The notes under the pieces were generated by a model. The model saw nothing but the letters and a program-made list of their open reading frames with translations. It made no database searches and was not told the origin of the DNA. Below are positions 1 to 10,000 of a stretch of 64,000 nucleotides of DNA, one piece after another. The DNA lies in the NCBI GenBank assembly GCA_027575765.1, contig JANBPT010000049.1, positions 1-64,000 of the forward strand, in the 5' to 3' direction. This DNA is from Tieghemiomyces parasiticus. Lineage: Eukaryota > Kickxellomycota > Dimargaritomycetes > Dimargaritales > Dimargaritaceae. Both the position numbers and the translations under genes were made by a program. Within the stretch, counting starts at the first letter, position 1; each line of letters begins with the position of its first letter.

Positions 1-70
1 TTCATAGTGTAGTTGGTTATCACTCGGGATTCTGATTCCCGCGACCCGAGTTCGAGTCTCGGTGAGACCT
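1..70 (+). tRNA. tRNA-Gln (anticodon CTG), 5' end cut by window edge
   Basis: The cloverleaf is readable. The anticodon stem 25-29 pairs with 37-41 and encloses loop 30-36 with CTG at 32-34, which decodes CAG (Gln). The T-arm with GTTCGAGTC lies around 49-61. The 3' acceptor strand 63-69 pairs with the visible 5' bases, so about three 5' bases lie outside the window; base 70 is the discriminator. There is no intron in the anticodon loop. Internal A-box (about 5-16) and B-box (about 48-61) pol III promoter elements are present. Confidence 0.93.
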
Positions 71-73
71 TTT
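70..73 (+). terminator. RNA polymerase III oligo-T terminator
   Basis: Four T residues directly follow the tRNA-Gln acceptor stem, the minimal pol III stop; a second T5 run follows at about 79-84. Confidence 0.7.
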
Positions 74-281
74 ATATATTTTTGCTGAACAAGTCCCATA
101 TTTGGCTAACCTGCTTTGTTGAAGATGCATTCTGACGCGCTATGGCTGGTCATTGGGCTCTTCAAAGGATATATTTTGCAGGTCACCAAGGCTGATCATT
201 GTTTAGCTGTGTATTTATCCGCGCTTAGTATACATATGGTCCTTGCAGCTATATATATTATGAAGTAGGAATAACGACAAA

Positions 282-1277
282 TTATGACGGCACAAGATAT
301 CCAACAAGGCAATGATCAAGAAGCGCATCGGGGTTGACCCAGCTGTGGGTGGTGGCTAGCCGGGGGACAATGTTAAGGACGAAGATGTATGGTGTGGAAT
401 TTGTCAACTGATGTGGCACAGCATGTTGCGACCAGAAAAGGCGTCAATCGGAGTCGCCTAGGCCCAGCCCGCCCGGCAGGTGATACTGGCATGGCAACTT
501 AGGTCTAAGATGAGCATGCCGCGTAGTCAGAGGTCGACTTACCGAATAGTTTCGTTCCGTCCCGACCGGCAATTTTCATCAGATCCCGCTTGCCTGGTGT
601 GGTTCGTGTGTAAGGGGCGGCCGTGGTGGTGCTGTGTATTAGAGAAACAGGGTATTTTCTATTCTGCATTTCCAAGGAAAGGATGCCTACGATCTCTGGC
701 CTCACGTACTTACCTCCAGGATGGAAATTCAGATAGTGCGTTATATTATACACCTTGCCGTAGACCGCGGTCCAGCAGTCACCCTCCGTCTTGTGCTTTT
801 TTAATTCTTCGAGGGTGTAGCGAGCCAGTGTAGGGACCCCCTAGGTAGAGAGTTGGCGGACACGGGATACGGAGGGCAAGGCAAGGTTATGGGTGGCGGC
901 AGTAACGGGTGGGTGGTTAAAGGGCCTGTGCGATGAGTTACGACAGGGAGCCGGATGCTAGCCTTCATTGAAATTATAAAAGACTTCAAGCATGCGTAGC
1001 CACCGCCACTTACCCGGAGGTCCTTGCCGCTGGCCTTGAGTCGTGCCCAGTCAAGTGGAGAATGACCAGGTTCAAGGAGTACTTTACGGCGCACCTTGGG
1101 TAGGCGAGTCGTGGAGGTTGGTACGGCCAGGCGTTGAGGACCGTTGGGTGCCGGGAATGCAGGAGGCCGGTCCTCGTCCGAGTCGCTACTACTGTCGTCG
1201 GATTTTAGGGTAGGCTTTTCCTCGAGTAACTGGACGGACGGGGCCTCCACGCGGCCTGGGAGGTTGGGCGGGTTCAT
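282..1277 (-). CDS. cytochrome b5-type heme-binding protein (Irc21/Ncb5or N-terminal type), four exons
   Basis: I assembled four exons on the minus strand: 1277-1014, 840-714, 593-543 and 355-282, all with GT..AG introns and an open frame, giving 171 residues. The first ~65 residues are an acidic/Ser-rich lead, followed by the GHSPLDWARLK motif typical of Irc21-like and cytochrome b5 reductase 4-like proteins. The cytochrome b5 fold follows, with CWTAVYGKVYNIT, the heme-ligand motif HPGG, AGRDGTKLF and a second ligand region THSWVNPDALL. The canonical second heme-ligand region reads HPWVN; here it is HSWVN, with the His kept. The protein probably binds heme or a sterol and passes electrons in the cytosol or on ER membranes; no reductase domain or membrane anchor is encoded. 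The ATG at 1277 is the first in frame. It is divergently transcribed from the nucleoporin gene. Confidence 0.88.
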
Positions 1278-1987
1278 TGGCAATTGGCTATCGAGCGGAG
1301 AGGTGCCAGCCCTGGTTGTGTAGAGCGGTAGGGATGGGTAAACGTTGAGAGTGAAGAGATTGGAAAGCAGAGGGCCAGAGTGGTGAGGAAGACTAGAGGC
1401 AGAGCTGTGGTGGGACGGGTAAAATTGTGTTGGTCAAAGTTGCGAGGTTGGGCCAAAGCGGCAGGCCATCACCGACACATCCTGAGAAGTACAAGCGGTG
1501 AATGCGAAGGGAGCTGAACGTTTCGGGGCGGGGGGGGGCCGTCAGGTTACCTTACTGATCACGAGACCCGCTTACGCTGGAACCCTATGGCTAGCATTGA
1601 AGGGTCTGTGACAAGCTGGGCCAAATGCCCGTGAGGAGCGGCGCATCTGGCGGTTGCGATTTCGCTCACACCTGCCACCCTGGGAAGGGGATCAGCGAGA
1701 GCTCAGGGTTACATGCTAAGGGAGCACGTACAGTAGCGCTCACTAGACATTGGTTACCCCATTTCACTTTGAACAGTTCGGCTGGCGAAAAACATTGTTG
1801 GCCACAGCTTACTCCCTCTATCAAACTTGTTTTCCCCACGGTCACATTTCCGTCCGGCTGCGGAGTTTGCGACCCCCGCTGTTGATCGCCCTAATTAACG
1901 TTTGCACGAGAAACTCTTTTTACATCGGCAACGCTCTTTCCTCACCTCGCCTCTACTTTGGCACGCGTCTCCGTTCACCCCATCGGA
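1278..1987. other. divergent promoter region between cytochrome b5 and nucleoporin genes
   Basis: About 710 bp separate the two start codons. The stretch holds a G-run near 1528-1537 and pyrimidine-rich patches near 1900-1960 before the nucleoporin start. I see no convincing TATA box, tRNA or conserved ORF. Confidence 0.5.
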
Positions 1988-3196
1988 ATGTTTGGCACTG
2001 CCACCAGCAACGCCGGTGGCTTCGGCTCTGGACCCACTTCGGGTTTCGGTGGCGGCTTATCGACAGCGCCCAGCTTTGGCAGCAGCAGCGCCAGCGCCCC
2101 GACCTTCGGGGGTAACAACACCGGCACTTCAGGATTTGGAAGTGCTACGGGCCAAGGGGTCGGGGGCTTTGGTGGCAACGCGGCGACTACCCCCGGGCTC
2201 GGCGGTGGTTCTACGACCACCTCAGGCTTCGGAAGCGCCACGAGCCAAGGTGCCGGGGGTTTCGGCAGTAGTAGTACGCCCGCCGCGGGATTCGGTAGCG
2301 GTACCGCCACGACAGCGGGCTTCGCCGCCCCAGCAACCAGCAGCCAGGCCCTCCCATCGTTCGGCTCCCTGACCAGTATCGCACCAGCTACCTCAGGAGT
2401 CTCCACCGGTTTCAGCAGCAGTGGCCTAGGATTTGGGTCGACCACGAGCGGCGCGACGACTTCAAACACCCCCCGCCCAGGTTTTGGCAGCTCCGCACTT
2501 TCTGCTCCGGCCGCCGGGACTACCGACACCGCCAGTTACCAACGAACCACACGGGTAGCCGATCTCCCCGACGCCTCAACGAAACTGCTGGAGGAGTTTG
2601 AAACCTTCCAACGGTCGCAACTTCAGATCCGGGACGAGCTCGCTGTACGTGAGGCTCCAGAACTCATTCGACACACCACGACGCGGCTGCACGCCCTGCA
2701 CCAGCAGCGGACCGCTCTCGAATACGCCCTGGGCGCGGACGGCCAGCGGCTAGATCGGTTGAAACATAAAGTCAACTCCGAACTGCGCGCCATTGAAGCC
2801 GCCAGTCGTGGGCTGGGCGACCTGTCCAGCCTGCGGTATCCTTCCTCTACACTGGCGCCCTCACAGGGATCCGGCGTGACCTCGCCGGCCGCCCACCTGA
2901 CGTTCGATTACTACTGGGGCCTCCTTGGCACGTTTGAGACGCGGTACCAGGAATACACCCAATTGGCCAATCAGATTGAGAGCCACCTGGCTTCGGTACT
3001 CCGCACCATGCCTGGTCGGGTTGCCACATCCCAGTACCTCGCTGACGCACCGGCCAAGCAGCCCACCACCTCGCTGACCAATGCCTTGCGCTACATGCAC
3101 GAGACGTTCATGTCCCTTTCCTCCCAGATCGCCTCTATCCATTCCCAGATTGAGGACCTGCGGATGTCACTGGGCTACTTCCCCGCGACCCACTAA
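1988..3196 (+). CDS. NUP58: FG-repeat nucleoporin of the Nup58/Nup49 type
   Basis: The single exon gives 402 residues. Residues 1-180 are a low-complexity G/S/T/A-rich domain with about 13 Phe-Gly motifs (GFG, SFG, TFG), the barrier-forming part of the central nuclear pore channel. Residues ~190-400 are helical, with a coiled-coil pattern (LLEEFETFQ...LRAIEAASRGL, then LANQIESHLASVLRTM and IASIHSQIEDLRMSLG). This matches the Nup58/Nup45 and yeast Nup49 layout, which forms the channel trimer with Nup62 and Nup54. The frame is open upstream but the first ATG is at 1988, and the Met-Phe-Gly start suits the FG domain. The C-terminus is convergent with the polyphosphatase gene. Confidence 0.88.
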   Translation: MFGTATSNAGGFGSGPTSGFGGGLSTAPSFGSSSASAPTFGGNNTGTSGFGSATGQGVGGFGGNAATTPGLGGGSTTTSGFGSATSQGAGGFGSSSTPAAGFGSGTATTAGFAAPATSSQALPSFGSLTSIAPATSGVSTGFSSSGLGFGSTTSGATTSNTPRPGFGSSALSAPAAGTTDTASYQRTTRVADLPDASTKLLEEFETFQRSQLQIRDELAVREAPELIRHTTTRLHALHQQRTALEYALGADGQRLDRLKHKVNSELRAIEAASRGLGDLSSLRYPSSTLAPSQGSGVTSPAAHLTFDYYWGLLGTFETRYQEYTQLANQIESHLASVLRTMPGRVATSQYLADAPAKQPTTSLTNALRYMHETFMSLSSQIASIHSQIEDLRMSLGYFPATH

Positions 3197-3241
3197 CTTT
3201 AATCACCTATACGAAATGGATGCACGCGCCGATAACCATTG

Positions 3242-3247
3242 AATAAA
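3242..3247 (+). terminator. polyadenylation signal AATAAA of the nucleoporin gene
   Basis: AATAAA lies 46 bp past the stop codon in a 243-bp convergent spacer. Confidence 0.55.
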
Positions 3248-3439
3248 ATACACCCTCTCCAAACGAACTCTTTTTGGCGCAGGGCATGTTTTAGTAGAAT
3301 ACATCCCCTCAAATGTCTCGTCCTCTGGCGGTCAATAAAAAAGCCCCAATTTTCAATATAGTGGTAATAGGGTGGGCGGGGGGATGTGGGACTCGGCCAG
3401 TCCAGACGACCATGACATGCACCACTAATTCAGAACAGG

Positions 3440-5349
3440 CTACTGCGGACTCGCACCATGCCCAGCGGATCGGCTCTCTTGGATACGGACCAGCGACTCC
3501 TCTACCAGGGGTCGAACCTGTTTGCGTGAGGCATCGGCGTTGAGTTGACTAAACATGATGTAGCCACTGGACTCAAGACTCCCGCCAGTGTACACAGCGG
3601 CGTGGCGCGGGCTAATGTAGCAAACAGGACGCGGCTTGGCAGTTTCCTGGCCGTAGGGCACCAGTTTCAGGTCAGACTTGCGGAGGTCGACCAGCATCTG
3701 AGTGAAATCGGCATGGTGCTGTGGATTTTCTCTATTGGCCTGGAGGGCTGGGCTGTACACCAGGATTTCACGTTGTAGTTTTCCGCCGGCAGGCGGGGTG
3801 AACATGGTCATAATGATAAGCAGGTCGAGACGGCGCTGGGTGTAAAAAGATTTGAAAGCCTGCTCAAACCCAGGGATGCCATCACGACCGATCCACTTGT
3901 CGAAGGGCCAAATCACGCTGCTGACTCCCACTTCGTAGCCGCCCAGAGTCCACTGCTTGTAGTCCTTGCGTAGAAAAGCCTGGCCGTCTAGTAGTTCGAT
4001 GGCCTGGCGAGCCCGACGGATATCTTCGAACCAGGCTGTAAAGTACTGCTCGCGGCAGTCGTCGACCGACACGCCGGCCTGGTTACACGCGGCCGGGAGG
4101 CGGGTCGGGTACGACACACCGCGCTTGGCCATATCAAGAGCCTCATCCTCATTGGCGGCCGGAACAGGCGGGAGCATGCGGACCAGGTCGGGGCGGACAT
4201 CCCAGAGCAAGGTGGCGGCCTCCAGGTCCAGCGGCTTGGTTTGTTTGCTCTTAAGGTCGGCCGTGTCGGTCAGGATGGGGGCCAGAAGCATGTTAAACAG
4301 GTTGGGCTGAGTACCAATCACGGCGGCCCAGCTGCCATCGAGTTGAGAAGTCTGGAGGTCAGATGCTCCTTCGCCACCATTAGCGGTCTTGTCGACACTG
4401 GCCTCAGCAGGTTGATTATCGGCCGAGGCATGGCCTGTGCCACCTAGGAGACGGTAACCTTCCAGAGAGGTCAGTGAGGTGGCAGAGCCGACCTTACTGA
4501 ACCAGCGCGGGGAAGCGTTGGGTGCCACCTTCTCGTCGCCGTGATGGTCCAAGATTCCGCCCACGTACTTCGTGAGGAATTTTTGTTCCTTGATGGGTTT
4601 GGGGTGGTCAACCAGGATCACTTGCAGTGCTTCGGCTGAGACAGCGTCTGGTTGGCCCTTCAGTTGTTGGAACAGGCCCTGCAGTGCTGGCGTGTCAGTG
4701 AACACTAATGCGTCCGACTGAATCAGGCCCGTCTCCGTTAGCACTCTGACACACTCTGGGCGGATCGCAAAGTCTTGCTCCGGAATGTTGATGAGCGGGA
4801 GGTACACCGTGGTGAGGGCTTCGCCCGACTGGAGGTCGGCCAAGTGACGCCAGTACGAGTAGGTCACGGCGGTGACCATTGAGTCGAGGTCTGATAAGAA
4901 AGAGGCGGTGCGAATACGTGAGCAGTGGCGGTTTAAAAAGTTGGGACATGCGAGGTAGAATATTATCATGCATGGTCTCAGTGAGTGTGTTACGGGACTG
5001 CCTAGGCAGAAGCTACAACGGATATAGGTTAACAGGCCTTTGCTATACACCCGGTCGGCCCTGGCAGACGCGAAGGAAACTTACCAGCCGCTTCGTTACC
5101 CATAGTGATTACCAGGCGTCGACCATCGGTGCTTGCGATGTTACTCGCGAGGGCGTCGAGGTCGCCCTTGAGAGACGAAACGAAGGTCACCAGGCTGGGC
5201 AGACCATTCGGAAGGTCACCGGCCCGCGGTGTGAGCTGTGAATAGCCGCTTGGCATGGCGTGTGCAGTGCAAACTAGTACTACGATGAGGGACGCCGCAA
5301 CGATACGCAGGAGACCGTGGGTCCCCGGCCAAGCGGAGGATGATAACAT
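3440..5349 (-). CDS. PPX1: exopolyphosphatase, DHH/DHHA2 family (Ppx1-like), with signal peptide
   Basis: Two exons, 5349-5085 and 4890-3440, give 571 residues; the 194-bp intron splits the codon joining GNEAA to DLDSMV. The enzyme class removes terminal phosphates from polyphosphate or short-chain substrates using metal-bound DHH motifs. Visible are the first Asp motif (GNEAADLDS, about residues 84-92), VDHP (where relatives usually have VDHN), and GILDHHGDE near residue 205. A C-terminal DHHA2 domain includes WPFDKWIGR and LLIIMTMFTPPAGGK. Residues ~13-31 (LLRIVAASLIVVLVCTAHA) form a clear signal sequence or anchor, so the product likely enters the secretory pathway or vacuole; yeast Ppx1 lacks this. 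The start at 5349 is the first ATG and creates the signal. Confidence 0.9.
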
Positions 5350-7012
5350 GGATTTAACGTCGTGGGGTGGAAAACCGGAGGCAGGGCGCGGGGAAGAAGT
5401 ACGTGGGCAGCACCAGGGATGAGATATGGGGTATTAGAATAGAATAAGTGTAGATATATTTTCCGGGCGAGAGTGCAGTAGATGCGGTCAGGAGGAGGGT
5501 GTACCAAAATTCAAAGATACAACGGGGGGTAAAAGTTAACCATGCGGGGTAGAGTAGTATTTATACAAGTAACCACCGGGCAGTTGAGCTTGAATCACAG
5601 CCGAGTTAATGGTAGGTTCCGTGGCTCAACCAGCCCCGCTCTAGTACGTAGTTAGCCGACCTGTCGAGCCATAGGGCTACCTAATCGTAGAACCAGTTGG
5701 TATCCGAACGTGGGTCTGTTAAAGTGGAAAGGAAGGGGGTCCCTTTGGCGTAGCAGGAAAAAAACATACCTTTCTGGCGCCCACGACCGGCGGTCCGTGA
5801 TACAAGATAGGTGGCTTTAATCGGTGGCGACGAGGGACCAGTGGAAGGAGAGGCCTTTGGCGAAGCGTTGAAAATATATCTCTGGCGCCCCACGGACTGG
5901 CGGTCGATACTACAGGGTAGGTGGCTTTAGGCAGTAGCAGTGAGAGGTCAGTAGAAACGGGGGGCGGGCCTGAATGGTACACAGGCCAAAACTTTACAGC
6001 CACCGATTTAATGTGCTATGAATGTGAGGCCACGGAGACGGAGGGCAGCCAACGGGTCAGTCCGCGAGGGCATCTGAATAAAACTGTCCGGTGGACTGCG
6101 AATGCTCTTGCCCATTGAAATGAGCGGCACGGCCGAGGCGAAAGGAACGGGAAAAAAAAAAGTGAATAGAGAGGGTGGCGGTTGCTGTGTAACCCCAAAA
6201 TACATTGAAGCGGGTGAGTAGGCGAACCACGGGCTCATGGAGGATCCGACGCCGCTGGACGAGAGACGCCACCCCTACGTTGGTCGCACTAGCCCGAGTA
6301 CGGTGGCGCCCAATGGTTCGTACGTGTACAGAGGAACAGCAGGAGTCGATGGGAGGGCAGTGGCCGGGTGCCGTATAGCCGCAGCACCTGCAGGGCGCTG
6401 GTAAGCTGGTGGGTGAGCGACATAGGTCGCGAAGGGGGGGGGTCGGTTTGCGCTCCGCCAGGTCCAAGGCAAGGCAATAAGCGAACATCGTGTGATTAAA
6501 ACCCCCAGGCTACCAGTGTGGCACTCTTCAGGTTCGCCATCAGTTATTGCGGTTAGTATTGGAAGGTGTCCTCAAATAGATACTTTGTGTCGCTTTCAAG
6601 TGCCATTTCAATCACAGCTTGGTGGCCTAAACAAGATAGTTGCGTAGACTGTCCATTCAATAACAGCTCCGTTGCCCGATTTTACTATACCCATGCAGAT
6701 TTATAAGTGATATGTTTACAAGTAGAAAACGGATGTGGATTGTAGACTGCGATTTAAAATTATTATGGCTTACCATTGTAGTCGATCAATAACATAACAG
6801 TTACCAAGGCTTACACAGTAAATAAACCTCTAACGATCCAAAGTAGCTATCAATACGGGCCCTAGACAAAATCATCGGGTGGGCTCCCAAAGTAAACCCC
6901 CAGTAGCAGATGGAGTCAATCGTGTCATCCAGTAAACGGTGCTTGGCCTAGGACAGCAGTGGAAGATGCGGAGCGATACAGCGTATTACAAAACAAAATA
7001 GGCACGCAAAGC
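5350..7012. other. non-coding spacer with a diverged tandem repeat
   Basis: About 1.66 kb between two minus-strand genes. Minus-strand ORFs at 6,008-6,488 overlap one another in three frames and resemble no family. The part from 6,490 to 6,950 is AT-rich and contains AATAAA-like strings. Apart from the repeat listed separately, I see nothing functional. Confidence 0.5.
5742..5960. repeat. imperfect tandem duplication, unit about 110 bp
   Basis: Two adjacent units align. CCTTTGGCG occurs at 5742 and 5854, CTGGCGCCC near 5774 and 5882, and TAGGTGGCTTTA at 5809 and 5919, giving a 110-112 bp period. Both units run purine-rich at the end (AGTGGAAGG, AGTAGAAACGG). A weak partial third unit may precede at about 5705-5741. 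The units are too diverged for a recent satellite, and no ORF explains the conservation. Confidence 0.7.
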
Positions 7013-10000
7013 CTATGTGGACGCCTTGTCCTTTACCACTGGCCAAAACCATGGCGATCCGACCAATCCAGCCATACGGTCCCAGGGATCGGTTGGCCCG
7101 CGCTCAAATGCCCAGAGGTGGCGCAGAAAGCAGTCCATCGGGGCGACAACTGTAAACGTACTCAGGACAAGGCGAAGCGTACAGTCTACTAGCTGTGAGC
7201 GCAGGCCGCCGTCCGGCAGGCGAGCAAAGAGGAGGTACCACATGGCGAGCTCGTCCTCATAAATTGGGGTCACAGTCGGGCTGGGGCCGGCGGAACGCGG
7301 TGGGGAGTTGCCCACCGCTATTCTGAACTGACCGCCAGCGATGGTGGCAGCCGGCGGTGTGGGTAGAAACATGGCGGGGCTGAGACCGGAAAACACGGAC
7401 GAGTCGCTAATCAGGCATGTTAGACCTGCGTTTGTAGGTTGCAATGAGGTAAGCACGGGTGGAGAGGCGGCAAGGGACGAGCCGTGGGACAAGCACCCGG
7501 GTGTGGTGGTCGCCACCCCGGCCATCGCCTGCCAAAGTTCCCCGTGGTACTGGTAGGGTAGTTTCGACGCTGAAAGGTCTAACAGGTGGCCAAACATCCA
7601 GTAGGCCGCGGCGGTCGCCAGCGGGTCAATGCCGTAGGCGTGGGCGTGCCAGAAAAGGCGGCGGACGCGGTACCCGGCCGTGCGGTTAACTGGGTACACC
7701 CAACCGAGGAGCCAGGGCGCAGTGGTTTCTAAATCCGGCTGGTGAACAGCAGGCGTTGGAGCCGCTGACGAGGAGAGTCGGTCTAGGTTGGAGGCTGCCT
7801 CCATGGGCTCCGGGCTCATCCGGGAATCTGGGTCATCGTAGTAACCCCCACGAATCAATTCTGTGTGATCCTCCGGCGCATCTTGGCGCCATGGATACTT
7901 GTCCGGGTCCATCCGGCCCAGCTGGCGAAGTTGTAGGACGACGTGCAGCAGACTGAGGCAGTCCATCCATCCAAACTCGGTATCGGCGGTAAAAGTGACC
8001 CTTCGGCAGGCCGCTTCGCGGAAGGGGGCGTCCAGCATGGCGGCGAAGGCCGGGGAGAGCGCGCGGGCCAAATCTCGCGGCAGTCTAATGGTGAGCTGAC
8101 CGGTAGCGGTAGCACTAGTTTGGATTGAGCTCCCAAGTCCGGCGCCAAAGATGGAGTCCACGAGGTACTCAAACGTGACCATAGTCGGGTCATTAGTAGC
8201 AGCCAGCCGGTCAGCCGTGATAGGGTCAAGGACTTCAAGGTCTGAGTAGTTGAGGAGGTCATGTACCGACCGTAGCGCCTGACCGTTGGTTAGGAGGTGC
8301 CTAAACGGGTCAGCACAGGGTCGATCTGGGAGCTGGTAAGATCGAGTCGAGGTGCCAAGTCCACTACAAACTTCGCAGGTGATTACCACTGGCAGAGGGC
8401 CTGGAAGGCCGGATAGGGTGGCGATGTATGCGGGCAGACTCTGGGTACAGGCTCCGCGCAAGTCCTCGCAGCAGCTATCTACTGCGGCAGCGAATTCGTC
8501 CTGCCGCTGCCAGGCTAGGAAGTGGATCGCTTGGCATCCCGTCATGAAGCTGGCGAGTTCGTCATCATCGGCGCCGTCCTCGAGGATGGTACGGGGCGCC
8601 CGAGACCGGTGGGCATTGGTCTGGGTGAGTGAAGGCGAATGCGGAGAACCGTCGCTGCTGCTACCCAAGGTAGGCGACGACGGGGCGGATATACACCCGG
8701 AGGGCTGGAGAGGATCATCAGTGGGACCTGGTAGGGTAGTTCGACGCCAAAAGGCATCCAGAGTCTCGCTGGGCAGGAGCATCGAGAAAATACTAGACAA
8801 CCGGGACGACATGAACAGAATGTGGGGGATGGAAACTTTGCCCTCTGCGTTTTGAGTAGCGAAATACCACAGATCGGCGCTCTCAGAACCAGGTCCTCCG
8901 GAACAGTACACAGCCTGGACGGCCACGGCCTCGTCAAGGGTCAGAAAGGCTGGGAATCCGGGTGGGGGCCGGCCAATGGCCGCGTTGCGGGGCAAAGTCT
9001 GAACGGCGATATCGACGAACCGTATGGCCAGGGGCGCGAGTTCAGCTGTGGTGGGCACCCAGGTCTGCGCAACCCACGCGTGGGGAGGTAGCCGGCGGCT
9101 AACCGTGATACTGGGGGCTGCCATCGTGGACGTCGGAGAGGACCCCACGATGCGGACCGTCCGGACCTCGGACGGCCGAGTGGTGGCCAGACCCGTGAGA
9201 ATACCATAAAGACCTGTGAGGGCGGACACGTTAGCCAGCTCGAGACACCACCCCGCGCTATCGGTTAGGTAATTACGGAAAGGGTCGCGGCCCTCGGCAG
9301 TATCGTATTTAAAATCTCGCCAACGCTGGGCCACAACGTAAAGTAGATCGCGTTGGTAGCGCATCTGCGTACGCACCATATAGAGCACCTCCATGGCACT
9401 AATCAATACACGGTCGCGGTAGCTGTGATTGCGGGCGCCGGTCCAGGCGGTGGTGACGGTGGCTGCGGTGGTGGTCGGGGACGATCCGGTCGGCCCATGA
9501 GAGTTGTTCGGAAGGGAACGGACAGTTGTCGACCGCGCTTCAGGGCCGGTATATTCGTTTGGCTGGGACATGGGCCCGCCCGGTGAGGTCGCCTGGTTGG
9601 CTGTAGACCAGCTGCGGAGAACATGAGCCAAGACGGCCACGATAGAGAGCCGGGGAGTGCCATCCAGCCACGTGCACTGTCGCACGGCCTCGGCCGTCGT
9701 ACAGCTGAGGTGCCAAGCTGGGAGGGTAGGAATGGGCGGGGTTGGCATGGCTACCTCGTCGACGATCTTTGGTGCCGGGCTATCGGGCGCATCCACCACT
9801 GGCGTCCGTTGCCAGTCGGCGGGAGCGGACCCACGACGCAGGGTCTCTACGGGACAGTCCACCAAGGCGCGAAGGAGATCCGGGTCCAGCCAGAAATTAC
9901 GAAGCTGGTCAAACAGCCCGTCGAGAAGTTCCTGCAGGACATCGCGGTGCCCCGCGTCCACGGGCTGCTCGAGCAGACGCAGAGTAGAGTTGAGGCTGAC

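Noticed and set aside
1975..2529. Minus-strand 184-codon Pro/Val/Leu-rich ORF
   Set aside because: It is the antisense shadow of the nucleoporin FG-repeat region; the repeats alone keep the frame open.
5742..5960. Considered as a CRISPR-like or attachment-site array
   Set aside because: The units are adjacent, long and diverged with no unique spacers, and the context is a eukaryotic nuclear genome.
6008..6488. Overlapping minus-strand ORFs up to 143 codons
   Set aside because: Three frames are open at once, no ATG with good context, no motif and no codon bias like that of neighbouring genes.
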